Shown here: piece by piece, positions 26,234 through 35,184 of the stretch
Layout: every line of letters starts with the position of its first letter
Numbering within the stretch: position 1 is the stretch's first letter
NCBI RefSeq assembly: GCF_006496635.1
Contig: NZ_CP022958.1
Span: 2,418,001-2,482,000, forward strand
DNA length: 64,000 bases
Direction of reading: 5' to 3'
Source: Azoarcus sp. DD4
Lineage (GTDB): Bacteria > Pseudomonadota > Gammaproteobacteria > Burkholderiales > Rhodocyclaceae
The notes under the pieces: generated by a model
What the model was told of the DNA's origin: nothing
The model's database searches: none
The model's input: only the letters and a program-made list of their open reading frames with translations
Translations under genes and position numbers: made by a program

Positions 26234-27178
26234 ATGAACGTCAGTCAGTTACGCCTGGTGCTGGAGACTATTCGGCAGAACTTCAATCTGTCGGGTGTCG
26301 CCAGCAATCTCTACATCTCGCAACCGGGCGTCAGCCGGCAGATCAAGGATCTCGAAGATGAACTCGGCGTCGAGCTGTTCGAGCGGCGTGGGAAGCGTTT
26401 GATCGGGCTCACCTCGTCGGGTGAGGTCTTGGTGCCGGTGATAGACCGCATCCTGCTCGATGTGCGCAATCTCCGGCAGGTGGCCGACCGCTTCGCCATC
26501 CAGGACTATGGCGAGCTGCGCATCGGCAGCACGCACACGCAGGCGCGTTACGTGCTGCCTTCGGTGCTGCAGACCTTTCGCCAGCGCTTTCCCAAGGTCA
26601 GGCTCATCCTGCAGCAGGGCACCCCGACACAGATTGCCGACTGGGTGGCGAGCGGCGAGGCGGATGTGGGCGTGTCGACCGAAGCGCTCGACCGTCACCG
26701 CGATCTCCAGGCGTTTCCGGGGCGCGAGTGGCGCCACTGCGTTATCGTTCCGACGGGGCATCCGCTGACCGGACGCGACACCGTGTCGCTTGCCGAACTC
26801 GCTTCCTATCCGCTGGTGACGTACGGCGAAGGTTTCGCCGGCCGGTGCAGCATCGACGCGGCGTTTGCCGCGGCGGAGTTGGCGACCGATGTGATGCTCA
26901 CCGCAATTGATGCAGACGTGATCGTGACCTACGTCGAGGCGGGATTCGGCGTCGGTATCGTCGCGGACATGGCCGGCGATGCGGCGCAACGAGCAGGTCG
27001 TCTCCATCGCATCGACGCAAGCCATCTGTTCGAGGCCAATGTGTCCAAGGTCGCGGTGCGGCGGGGTGCCTATCTGCGCGAATTTGCGCTGGAACTGGTG
27101 GCCATGCTGGCGACCGAGCAGAGCTTCGACGACATCATGGCGGTGCTGCAACGCGATCTGGCGCCGCGCGTCGCCTGA
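26234..27178 (+). CDS. LysR-family regulator of the CysB/Cbl type
   Basis: A 314-residue protein beginning MNVSQLRLVLETIRQNFNLS, with the CysB-type winged HTH (VASNLYISQPGVSRQIKDLE, LFERRGKRLIGLTSSGE) and an effector domain containing TTHTQARY-like STHTQARYVLPSVLQTFRQRFP, a CysB/Cbl hallmark. Such proteins activate sulfate or organosulfur assimilation in response to O-acetylserine or APS. O-acetylserine would be made by the acetyltransferase encoded nearby. The start matches the family N terminus; upstream in-frame ATG 26186 would add an atypical leader. Confidence 0.9.
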   Translation: MNVSQLRLVLETIRQNFNLSGVASNLYISQPGVSRQIKDLEDELGVELFERRGKRLIGLTSSGEVLVPVIDRILLDVRNLRQVADRFAIQDYGELRIGSTHTQARYVLPSVLQTFRQRFPKVRLILQQGTPTQIADWVASGEADVGVSTEALDRHRDLQAFPGREWRHCVIVPTGHPLTGRDTVSLAELASYPLVTYGEGFAGRCSIDAAFAAAELATDVMLTAIDADVIVTYVEAGFGVGIVADMAGDAAQRAGRLHRIDASHLFEANVSKVAVRRGAYLREFALELVAMLATEQSFDDIMAVLQRDLAPRVA

Positions 27179-27204
27179 ACCGGAGGGCGCGCCGCGCCGG
27201 CAAC

Positions 27205-27852
27205 TCAGTTCTGCGGTTTGGCGTGGATCATCACCAGGTACATGATCGCATCGCTGTCGGCGAGGTTGCGGTAGCCGTGGGGCACGTCCGCTTCGAAGTG
27301 GATCGCGTCGCCGGTGGCCAGCGTGTAGCGGCGTTCGGCAACGATCACCTCCACCGAGCCGCGCGCGACCACCAGGTTTTCACGGGTGCCGGCCGCATGC
27401 GGCCGCGCCTTTTCCTCAGCGAGGCGGGCCAGTCGCAGCTCGTAAAACTCGGTGCGATGGGGCGAATCTGGCGGAAAGAGGTTGCGGGCGCTGAAGTGCC
27501 CGCGATTGGAAACCAGCAGGCGGGAATCGTTGGCGCGGATCAGCACCGTGCCGGCATCGCCCTGGCGATTGAGGAAGGCGGACACGGGCAGATCCAGCGC
27601 GCGCGCCACCTTCCACAGGATCGCGATCGAGGGCACGCTGCGGCCTAGTTCGACCTGACTCAGCATCGCGCGGCTGACGCCGGAACGCTGGGCGAGGTTG
27701 TCGAGCGAGAGCTTGTGCTCAGTGCGGATGCGGCGCAGGTTGGTGCCGACCACCGCGGTGATCTCGGTGTCGTCCTCGCGCGCCGATGCCGGGAGCGGCG
27801 GCAGCGTCGGGCCCGCGTCGTGCTGCAGGAGAGGGGGCGCGCTTTCCAGCAT
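27205..27852 (-). CDS. XRE-family regulator with C-terminal cupin domain
   Basis: A 215-residue protein with a disordered N terminus, an HTH-XRE domain (VGTNLRRIRTEHKLSLDNLA, SGVSRAMLSQVELGRSVPSI) and a small-ligand cupin (VVARGSVEVIVAERRYTLATGD, HFEADVPHGYRNL). This layout senses a small metabolite or metal-bound ligand. ATG 27852 lies just before the serine acetyltransferase stop (27855-27857), so the two are one operon. Control of sulfur or cysteine genes is inferred from context. Confidence 0.87.
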   Translation of the reverse strand: MLESAPPLLQHDAGPTLPPLPASAREDDTEITAVVGTNLRRIRTEHKLSLDNLAQRSGVSRAMLSQVELGRSVPSIAILWKVARALDLPVSAFLNRQGDAGTVLIRANDSRLLVSNRGHFSARNLFPPDSPHRTEFYELRLARLAEEKARPHAAGTRENLVVARGSVEVIVAERRYTLATGDAIHFEADVPHGYRNLADSDAIMYLVMIHAKPQN

Positions 27853-27854
27853 GC

Positions 27855-28805
27855 TCAGCCCCCGAGGATTTCGTGTTGCGAGTTGGCCTGGGTCACCTGG
27901 CTGCCGGCCGGCACGCTGCGGGTGAGCCAGACGTTGCCGCCGATGCTGGAGCCGCGGCCGATGGTGATGCGTCCGAGCACGGTGGCTCCCGCGTAGATGA
28001 CGACATCGTCCTCGACGATGGGATGGCGGGCGAGCCCCTTCTGCAGGCCGCCGTCCTCGCCCACCGGAAAGCGTTTGGCGCCGAGGGTGACGGCCTGGTA
28101 GAGGCGGACCCGCTCGCCGATCACGCAGGTCTCGCCGATCACCACGCCGGTACCGTGATCGATGAAGAAGCTGTTGCCGATGGTTGCACCGGGATGGATG
28201 TCGATGCCGGTCTCCGAATGGGCGATCTCGGCGATGATGCGCGCCACCAACGGTACGCCGAGCTGGTAGAGCCGGTTGGCGATGCGGTGGTGGATGACGG
28301 CGAGCAGGCCGGGGTAGCACAGCACCACCTCGTCGACCGTGCGTGCGGCCGGATCGCCGCGGAAGGCCGCCTCCACGTCGGTATCGAGCACGCTGCGTAT
28401 GTGCGGCAGCGAGGCGGCGAAGTCGCGCACGATCAGGCGCGCCGCCTGCTCGGCGGTGGCGTCGTCGCCACCGCCGTGACGCGCAAGGTAGTGGAGTTCC
28501 AGCCGGATCTGCAGCAGCAGGGCGTAGAGCGCCCGGTCCAGCGTGTGGCCGATGTAGAAGTCCTCGCTTTCCTGGCGCAGGTCCGCGGGGCCGAGGCGCA
28601 TCGGGAAGAGCGCGCCGGAGAGGTCGGTCATGACCTGGCGCAGCGCGTCGCGCGACGGGAATTCGCGCCCGCCCCATTCGCGTCGGCGGTGCTGCGACTC
28701 GCGCCAACGGTCGCGCACTGCGCGCAGTCCGTTGACGATCTCTTCCAGGTCCCAGTGCTCCGCTTGAGCGGAGCGCGGCCGGCTGTCGACGTCCGGTGCA
28801 TTCAT
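27855..28805 (-). CDS. Serine O-acetyltransferase (EpsC/SrpH type)
   Basis: A 316-residue enzyme transferring acetyl from acetyl-CoA to L-serine, the first step of cysteine synthesis. The N-terminal helical domain is followed by left-handed hexapeptide repeats: HSETGIDIHPGATIGNSFFI, DHGTGVVIGETCVIGERVRL, HPIVEDDVVIYAGATVLG, IGRGSSIGGNVWLTRSVP. The catalytic His/Asp (IDHGTG) and the CoA-binding region are present. It is longer than CysE because of the N-terminal extension seen in the EpsC/SrpH group. It stands between a rhodanese and a cupin regulator in one minus-strand unit. Confidence 0.92.
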   Translation of the reverse strand: MNAPDVDSRPRSAQAEHWDLEEIVNGLRAVRDRWRESQHRRREWGGREFPSRDALRQVMTDLSGALFPMRLGPADLRQESEDFYIGHTLDRALYALLLQIRLELHYLARHGGGDDATAEQAARLIVRDFAASLPHIRSVLDTDVEAAFRGDPAARTVDEVVLCYPGLLAVIHHRIANRLYQLGVPLVARIIAEIAHSETGIDIHPGATIGNSFFIDHGTGVVIGETCVIGERVRLYQAVTLGAKRFPVGEDGGLQKGLARHPIVEDDVVIYAGATVLGRITIGRGSSIGGNVWLTRSVPAGSQVTQANSQHEILGG

Positions 28806-28818
28806 GGCGGCGATACGC

Positions 28819-29313
28819 TCAGTCCTGGACCCAGGGCAGGCCGCGGTGGCGCCAGCCGTTCACGCTGCCGCGCTGGCTACCGGTGCCGAGATCGCCTTCG
28901 AAGCCCTCGAGTACGCTGAACACACTGATGTAGCCGGCAGCCGTGGCGGCGCGGGCAGCGGCTGCCGAGCGCTTGCCGCTGCGGCAGAGCAGCAGGATGA
29001 CCTGATCCTTGGCTGAGGCGGCGCGTTCGAGGTCGGCGAGGAAATCGGGATTGGGTGCGAGCGGCGTGCCGATCTGCCACGCGGCATGGCCGGCATTCGG
29101 CACATGTCCGACGAACTTCAGCTCTTCGGCGGAACGCACGTCTACCAGGATGGCGGTGCCGCTCGAAACAAGCGCCCAGGCGTCTTCCGGGTGGACGACG
29201 CCGGCGTACGACAGGCGTTCCCGACGTGCGCGCTCGCGCGCCTGCTGCAGGATGCCGGCCGCGATTTCGGCTGGATTCGACTGGGTGAGCGTGACGGTGG
29301 AAACGGTGGACAT
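28819..29313 (-). CDS. Rhodanese-domain sulfurtransferase
   Basis: A 164-residue single-domain rhodanese. The active-site loop is CRSGKRSAA with the persulfide-forming Cys; the earlier VDVRSAEELKFVGHVPNAGH is the other family signature. It should move sulfane sulfur between donors and acceptors. ATG 29313 follows GAGGAAG. It is first of the unit with serine acetyltransferase and the cupin regulator, 13 bases ahead of the acetyltransferase start. Confidence 0.92.
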   Translation of the reverse strand: MSTVSTVTLTQSNPAEIAAGILQQARERARRERLSYAGVVHPEDAWALVSSGTAILVDVRSAEELKFVGHVPNAGHAAWQIGTPLAPNPDFLADLERAASAKDQVILLLCRSGKRSAAAARAATAAGYISVFSVLEGFEGDLGTGSQRGSVNGWRHRGLPWVQD

Positions 29314-29608
29314 GATGGTCTTCCTCATGATGACGGTTGCACAGCTGGCTGGGATGTCCGCCGTACGTGCCCGGGTCGTGTCCGGAAGGCGGCGGGTGAG
29401 TAGGAGCTTAGTCACTGCCTCCGTTATGGCGAACCAAGAAAAAGGCAGATTCATTCCACAAATGCTGCGCATCCGGCCAGTCCGTGCGCTGCACTGGTTG
29501 AGGGTGTCCGAGGTGCTCACCGTCAGACGGCTCCTTGCCTGGCGCGTGGACTTCTAGTGGCCTGCTCCTTACTCGGTGCAGATGTTCGGCCGGGGGCGAT
29601 CGTTTCTA
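29314..29608. other. Intergenic region between the rhodanese unit and the pntB remnant
   Basis: About 295 bases. The part next to the rhodanese gene should hold its promoter, reading leftwards. A pyrimidine-rich stretch and CATAACGG at about 29420-29440 are the only notable words. The right part appears to be degraded sequence leading into the pntB fragment. Confidence 0.4.
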
Positions 29609-29792
29609 TGGCATGCCGATCCTCAACGCGGACAGGGTGCAGAACGTGGTCGTGCTCAAACGCGGCAAGGGCGCGGGTTACTCCGGGATCGAGAATGCGC
29701 TGTTCGACAAGGACAACTGCCGCATGCCTCACCGCAGTGCGCAGCAGGCGATCGCCGAGGTGATCACGCATTCGAAGGCGCTGGAGGTGTGA
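29609..29792 (+). pseudogene. pntB: C-terminal remnant of NAD(P) transhydrogenase beta subunit (PntB)
   Basis: About 60 codons (FYGMPILNADRVQNVVVLKR, then GYSGIENALFDKDNCRM and a final helix) match the C terminus of PntB, whose NADP-binding domain ends with the sequence type YGMPILN...VKR...GIENxLF. Upstream in the same frame the match stops and nothing resembles the remaining 400 residues. There is no start or RBS. This is a truncated relic, marking a rearrangement endpoint. Confidence 0.8.
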
Positions 29793-29946
29793 TGTCGGCG
29801 GCGTATGCATCGGCGGTGGTCTGCCGCCGACGATGCGTGCCCGAGGCCCCACCTTGCGGCGGTATGCGCCGCGCAGGCAGGGCTTGAACCGCCATGGAGT
29901 AACATCCCGTTCGACAGCGCCACGTGGCGTGGAACGGGATGTCTTT

Positions 29947-32904
29947 GTGTCTATCGACAAGCAAGCAGGAAAGTCCGGTCGCGAACGTGCGAGCACGACG
30001 GCGGCGGCCGGCGCACCCTCATCGACCGATACCCCGCGGGATGGACAGGGCGACGGCCGCTTCTCCATCGTTGGCATCGGTGCCTCGGCCGGCGGTCTCG
30101 AAGCCTTCGAGCAATTCTTCCGCGATGTCCCGGTCGATAGCGGCATGGCCTTCGTGCTCGTGCAGCACCTCGATCCGGAGCACGCCAGCCTGCTCACCGA
30201 GATCCTGCAGCGCAGCACCGCGATGCCGGTGATCGAAGCGACCGATCAGTTGCCGGTGCTGCGGGATCATGTGTATGTGATTCCGCCCAACCGCGACATG
30301 GTGATCTTCCATGGCGCCCTGCAGTTGAGCGTGCCCGACCAGCGGCGCGGCCTGCGCATGCCCATCGACCTGTTCCTGCGTTCGCTCGCCGAGGATCAGG
30401 GCGAGCGGGCCATCGGCATCATCCTGTCCGGCACCGGCACCGACGGCACCCTGGGCCTGCGCGCCATCGTCGGCGCGGGCGGCATCACCCTGGCGCAGGA
30501 CCCGGCCACCGCCCGCTACGACGGCATGCCCAACAGCGCCATCCGCGCGGGCTATGCCGGTCAGGTGCTCGCCGTGGAGCACATGCCGAAGGCGCTGGCG
30601 GCGGGGCGGCACCTGCACGGCCCGCGGCCGGAGGCGGGGGCCGCTCCTGCAGTGGGCGCGCTCAAGCGCATCCTGATGCTGTTGCGCAGCGCGACCGGTA
30701 ACGACTTCTCGCTGTACAAGAAGAGCACCATCGGACGCCGCGTCGAACGCCGCATGGCGCAGCACGACATCGCCGACATGGAGGTCTATGTCCGTTTCCT
30801 CAAGGACAATCCGGCCGAGCTGCAGGCGCTGTTCAAGGAACTGCTGATCAACGTCACCACCTTCTTCCGCGATCCCGAGGCCTTCGTCGTGTTCAAGCGC
30901 GACATCCTGCCGCTGCTGTTCGCCGACAAGCCGGCGGGCTACGTGTTCCGGATCTGGGTGGCGGGCTGCGCCAGCGGCGAGGAGGCCTATTCGGTGGCCA
31001 TGCTGCTGCGCGAATTCATGGACGAGACCGAGCGCGAGTTCAGGATCCAGCTCTACGCCACCGACCTCGACGACGACGCCATCGCGGTGGCTCGTGCCGG
31101 CGTCTACCCGCCCAACATCGCGCAGGATGTCCCGGTCGACCGGCTGCGCCGCTTCTTCGTCAAGGACGATGCGGGCTATCGGGTCAAGAAGGAAATCCGC
31201 GAGATGGTGGTGTTCGCGGTGCAGAACGTCATCAAGGATCCGCCCTTCACCAAGCTGGACCTGCTGTGCTGCCGCAACCTGATGATCTACCTGGAGCCGG
31301 AACTGCAGGCGCGCCTGATCCCCACCTTCCACTACGCCCTCAAGCCCCGCGGCATGCTGTTCCTGTCGCCGTCGGAGAGCATCGGCAACCACACCGAGCT
31401 GTTCGCGGCACAGAATAGGAAGTGGAAGTTCTACCGCGCTATCCATACGGCGGTTTCCACCCGCGCGCTCATCACCGGCGGGCTGTCCTGGGCAGCGGAC
31501 AACAGTGCTAAAGGGGCCACGGACGTCATGAAGAAAGCCAGGGAAACCAACTTCGCCGAACTGACGCGGCGCGTGCTGCTGCAGTGCTATGCACCGGCCT
31601 CGGTGGTGACGGACCACAAGGGCAACATCCTCTACGTCTACGGTGATACCGGGAAATATCTCCGCCCGGCGCCCGGCCAGGCCACGCTCAACGTGGTGGA
31701 GATGGCCCGCGAGGCACTCCAGCTCGAACTGCGCGCGGCCATCCTGCATGCCACGGCCGAGGGCGTGCCGACCCTGGGCCGCGAAGTCCTGGTCAGCAGC
31801 GGCGCCGGCGTCCAGCCGGTCAGCTTCAATCTGCGTCCGCTGCCGGACCTGGACCTGGGCGAAACCCTGCTGCTCATCAGCTTCGAGGAACCCGCGCGCC
31901 CCGAACCCGGCGCGGCGCGGCGGGGACGGCGCAAGAGCGCGCCGGCCGAGGTGGCAAAGATCGAAGCGCTGGAGCGCGAGCTGGCCTACACTCAAGAGAG
32001 TCTTCAGACCACGATAGAAGACCAGCAGGCCTCCAACGAAGAGATGCAGGCCACCAACGAGGAACTCCAGTCGACCAACGAAGAACTGGAGACCTCGCGG
32101 GAGGAGCTGCAGTCGATCAACGAAGAACTGGTGACGGTCAATACCGAGCTGCAGGCCAAGATCGAACAGCTGGCGGGTATGCAGAACGACATGAAGAATC
32201 TGCTCGACAACGTGAGTGTCGGGACGATCTTTCTGGATGAGCATCTGATCATCCGTCGCTTCACGCGCGAGGCGGCCAAGGTCTACCGCCTGATCGCGTC
32301 CGATGTGGGGCGGCCGCTCGGCGACATCAAGTCCGATCTGGAAAACGAAGACCTGCTCGCTCAGGCGCAGAACGTCCTCGACAGCCTCATCCCCTACGAG
32401 TCCGAGCTTCGCACCGGCAATGGCGCCTGGTACCTGACCCGGATGCAGCCTTATCGAACGCTGGACAACGTGATCGAAGGAGTGGTCTTGACCTTCACCG
32501 ACATCAGCAAGCGGGTCGAAGCGGAAGCGGCCGTGCAGGCAGCGCGCGAGCTGGCCGAAGGCATCGTCAATACGGTGCGCGACGCCCTGCTGGTGCTGGA
32601 CGGGGCCTTGAAGGTGGTGTCCGCCAGCCGCTCCTTCTACCGGACTTTCCGGGTCACGCCGGCGGAAACCCTGGGGCGGCGCATCTACGACCTCGGCAAC
32701 CGCCAGTGGGACATCCCGAGCCTGCGCGAACTGCTGGAGACCATCCTGCCGCGCGACCAGAGTTTCGATACCTATCCGGTCGAGCACACCTTCCCCACCA
32801 TCGGCCGGCGCAGGATGCTGCTCAATGCCAGCCGTATCGTCGGCAAGGGAGGCGATACCCAGCTGATCCTGCTGGCGATGCAGGATACCGGCAGCCCACC
32901 ATGA
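29947..32904 (+). CDS. CheB-CheR-PAS fusion signalling protein
   Basis: A protein of about 985 residues. A CheB methylesterase domain (residues 38-220; catalytic Ser in GIGASAGG, His in QHLDPEH, Asp in GTGTDGTLGLRA) has no receiver. A CheR methyltransferase domain follows (SLYKKSTIGRRVERRM, SAM site VAGCASGEEAYS, CCRNLMIYL). Next come a region ending in a long coiled coil rich in NEELQ/TNEEL repeats (about 690-765) and two PAS domains. There is no histidine kinase domain, so output must pass by methylation or protein contact. GTG 29947 has GGAACGG nine bases upstream; GTG 29929 and ATG 29833 are in-frame alternatives. It is followed after 12 bases by a GGDEF-EAL gene. Confidence 0.9.
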   Translation: MSIDKQAGKSGRERASTTAAAGAPSSTDTPRDGQGDGRFSIVGIGASAGGLEAFEQFFRDVPVDSGMAFVLVQHLDPEHASLLTEILQRSTAMPVIEATDQLPVLRDHVYVIPPNRDMVIFHGALQLSVPDQRRGLRMPIDLFLRSLAEDQGERAIGIILSGTGTDGTLGLRAIVGAGGITLAQDPATARYDGMPNSAIRAGYAGQVLAVEHMPKALAAGRHLHGPRPEAGAAPAVGALKRILMLLRSATGNDFSLYKKSTIGRRVERRMAQHDIADMEVYVRFLKDNPAELQALFKELLINVTTFFRDPEAFVVFKRDILPLLFADKPAGYVFRIWVAGCASGEEAYSVAMLLREFMDETEREFRIQLYATDLDDDAIAVARAGVYPPNIAQDVPVDRLRRFFVKDDAGYRVKKEIREMVVFAVQNVIKDPPFTKLDLLCCRNLMIYLEPELQARLIPTFHYALKPRGMLFLSPSESIGNHTELFAAQNRKWKFYRAIHTAVSTRALITGGLSWAADNSAKGATDVMKKARETNFAELTRRVLLQCYAPASVVTDHKGNILYVYGDTGKYLRPAPGQATLNVVEMAREALQLELRAAILHATAEGVPTLGREVLVSSGAGVQPVSFNLRPLPDLDLGETLLLISFEEPARPEPGAARRGRRKSAPAEVAKIEALERELAYTQESLQTTIEDQQASNEEMQATNEELQSTNEELETSREELQSINEELVTVNTELQAKIEQLAGMQNDMKNLLDNVSVGTIFLDEHLIIRRFTREAAKVYRLIASDVGRPLGDIKSDLENEDLLAQAQNVLDSLIPYESELRTGNGAWYLTRMQPYRTLDNVIEGVVLTFTDISKRVEAEAAVQAARELAEGIVNTVRDALLVLDGALKVVSASRSFYRTFRVTPAETLGRRIYDLGNRQWDIPSLRELLETILPRDQSFDTYPVEHTFPTIGRRRMLLNASRIVGKGGDTQLILLAMQDTGSPP

Positions 32905-32916
32905 GGCGCGAACCCG

Positions 32917-35184
32917 ATGGTTAAGCGGCGTGTCGTCAAGGATGTCCTGCGTAGTGCCGCGGAGGCGCAGCTTCCGACTGCGCCGGCAGCGCCGCTGCGC
33001 TCCGCCGAGGCCCTGCTGCATGAACTCCAGGTCCATCAGATCGAACTGGAGATGCAGAATGAGGCCCTGCGCCAGGCCCATGTGGTGCTGGAGGAATCGC
33101 GCGACCGCTACCTGAGCCTCTTCGACTTCGCCCCGGTGGGCTACCTCACGCTGTCGCGCGAGAGCATGATCGTGGAAGCCAATCTCATGGCCGCGACGCT
33201 GCTGGGCGCCGTCCGGACCACCCTGGGGCGCCGTCGCTTCGAGAGCTTCGTCGCACCGGACGATCTCGAGCGCTGGCGGCGATACTTCGTGTCGGCATGG
33301 AAGGGCTCGACCGACGAGGCCTTCAGCCTGGAGCTGAACCTGCTGCGCCAGGACAACACCGTGTTCCCCGCTCAATTGCAGTGCGCGGTAAAGGCCGTGC
33401 CCGGTGCCGCGCCGGTCATGCGCATCGCCTTCAACGACATTTCGGAGCGGCGGCGGCTCGAAGAGGAGCAGCGCATCGCGGCGATCGCCTTCGAGTCGCA
33501 GGAAGGCATGATCGTGACCGACGCCAGCGGCGTCATCATCCGGGTCAATCGCGCCTTCACCACCCTGAGCGGCTACAGCGTGGACGAGGCCGTCGGCCAG
33601 ACGCCGGCGCTGCTGAGTTCGGGGCGTCACGACCAGGGCTTTTACCAGCACCTGTGGCAGACCCTCGAAGCGCAGCGCTACTGGCAGGGCGAAATCTGGA
33701 ACCGGCGCAAGGACGGCTCGCTCTACGTCGCCTGGCTGACCATTTCGGCGGTCACGACGCCCGAGGGGCGTGTCTCGCACTACGTCGGCGCGTTTTCCGA
33801 CACCACCGCGAAGAGCGAGGCCGCGGCCGAGATCCACCGCCTGGCCTTCTACGATCCGCTGACCCTGCTGCCCAACCGCCGCCTGCTGCAGGACAGGCTG
33901 GGCCATGCGCTGGCCACGGCCGCCCGCAGCCGGCTGTACGGCGCCATCCTGTTTCTCGACCTGGACAATTTCAAGACGCTCAACGACACCCGCGGCCACG
34001 ACGTCGGCGATCTGCTGCTGGTCGAGGTGGCGAACCGGGTGCGCGCCAACCTGCGCGAGGGCGACACCGTGGCGCGCCTCGGCGGCGACGAATTCGTCAT
34101 GATCGTGGAGGGCCTGAGCCCGCATGCGGAGGAAGCGGCGGTCCTGGCGCAGCAGATCGGCGACAAGCTCAACGAGACCATTGCGCAGCCGTTCGACCTG
34201 GGCAGTGCCGATTTCCACTGTACGACCAGCATCGGTGCGCGCCTGATGAGCGGGCGCGAAACGGTGGATGAACTGCTGAAGCACGCCGACCTCGCGCTCT
34301 ACCAGGCCAAGGCCGACGGGCGCAACACCGTGCGCTTCTACGACCCTTCCATGCAGGCCGCGCTCGATCATCGCAGCCTGCTGGAGTGCGAACTGCGCCA
34401 GGCGCTCAAGCTCGATCAGTTCCAGCTCCACTACCAGCCGCAGTTCGACGATGCCGACCGCATTTTCGGCGCCGAGATCCTGCTGCGCTGGCGCCATCCC
34501 TCGGGGGCGCTGGTGTCGTCGGGCGACTTCATCCCGGTGAGCGAACAGTCCGAACTCATCCTGCCGATCGGGCACTGGGTGCTGGAGGCGGCCTGCGAGC
34601 AGCTGGCGCGGTGGTCGCGCATGGAGCGCACCCGCGGGCTGAAGCTGGCGGTCAACGTGAGCGCGCGGCAGTTCCGCCAGGCGGACTTCATCGACCAGGT
34701 GCGCGATGCGCTCGAACGCAGCCAGGCCGACCCGGAGCGCCTGACGCTGGAGCTGACCGAAACCATGGTGCTCGACAACGTGGCCGATACCATCCGCAAG
34801 ATGCAGGCGATCCGGCAGCTGGGCGTGCACTTCTCGATCGACGACTTCGGCACCGGGTTCTCGTCCTTTGCCTACCTCACCCGCCTGATGCTCGACCAGA
34901 TCAAGATCGACCGCTCCTTCGTGCTGCGGCTGCCGGATCACCCGGCCGACGCGATCATCGTCTCGGCCATCATCAGCATGGCCCGCAGCCTCGGCCTGGA
35001 TGTGCTGGCGGAAGGGGTGGAGACCGAGGCGCAGCGCGAGTTCCTCCTCGCGCGCGGTTGCCACGCCTACCAGGGCTACCTGTTTGGCGGACCCTTGCCG
35101 CTTGCCGACTTCGAAGCGCTGGTGAGCGCGGGCGGGCGTGCGCTCGGCGAAGGGCGCACCACCGCGTCGCTCGTTAGCCCATGA
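32917..35184 (+). CDS. PAS-PAS-GGDEF-EAL cyclic-di-GMP enzyme
   Basis: A 755-residue protein. An N-terminal helical segment (LLHELQVHQIELEMQNEALR) precedes two PAS domains (SLFDFAPVGYLTLSRESMI; AIAFESQEGMIVTDASGVII). A GGDEF domain has an intact RLGGDEF active site and no evident RxxD inhibitory site. An EAL domain shows LTETMVL, DDFGTG, KIDRSFV and EGVETE, but the signature reads AEILLRW (EIL instead of EAL). Catalytic acids seem retained, so it could both make and degrade c-di-GMP. It is coupled to the CheB-CheR-PAS gene; its stop overlaps by 11 bases the convergent Crp/Fnr gene. Confidence 0.93.
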   Translation: MVKRRVVKDVLRSAAEAQLPTAPAAPLRSAEALLHELQVHQIELEMQNEALRQAHVVLEESRDRYLSLFDFAPVGYLTLSRESMIVEANLMAATLLGAVRTTLGRRRFESFVAPDDLERWRRYFVSAWKGSTDEAFSLELNLLRQDNTVFPAQLQCAVKAVPGAAPVMRIAFNDISERRRLEEEQRIAAIAFESQEGMIVTDASGVIIRVNRAFTTLSGYSVDEAVGQTPALLSSGRHDQGFYQHLWQTLEAQRYWQGEIWNRRKDGSLYVAWLTISAVTTPEGRVSHYVGAFSDTTAKSEAAAEIHRLAFYDPLTLLPNRRLLQDRLGHALATAARSRLYGAILFLDLDNFKTLNDTRGHDVGDLLLVEVANRVRANLREGDTVARLGGDEFVMIVEGLSPHAEEAAVLAQQIGDKLNETIAQPFDLGSADFHCTTSIGARLMSGRETVDELLKHADLALYQAKADGRNTVRFYDPSMQAALDHRSLLECELRQALKLDQFQLHYQPQFDDADRIFGAEILLRWRHPSGALVSSGDFIPVSEQSELILPIGHWVLEAACEQLARWSRMERTRGLKLAVNVSARQFRQADFIDQVRDALERSQADPERLTLELTETMVLDNVADTIRKMQAIRQLGVHFSIDDFGTGFSSFAYLTRLMLDQIKIDRSFVLRLPDHPADAIIVSAIISMARSLGLDVLAEGVETEAQREFLLARGCHAYQGYLFGGPLPLADFEALVSAGGRALGEGRTTASLVSP

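Noticed and set aside
29400..29450. Sigma-54 promoter upstream of the rhodanese unit
   Set aside because: The best GG/GC pair is spaced nine instead of ten bases and lacks the TTGC element.
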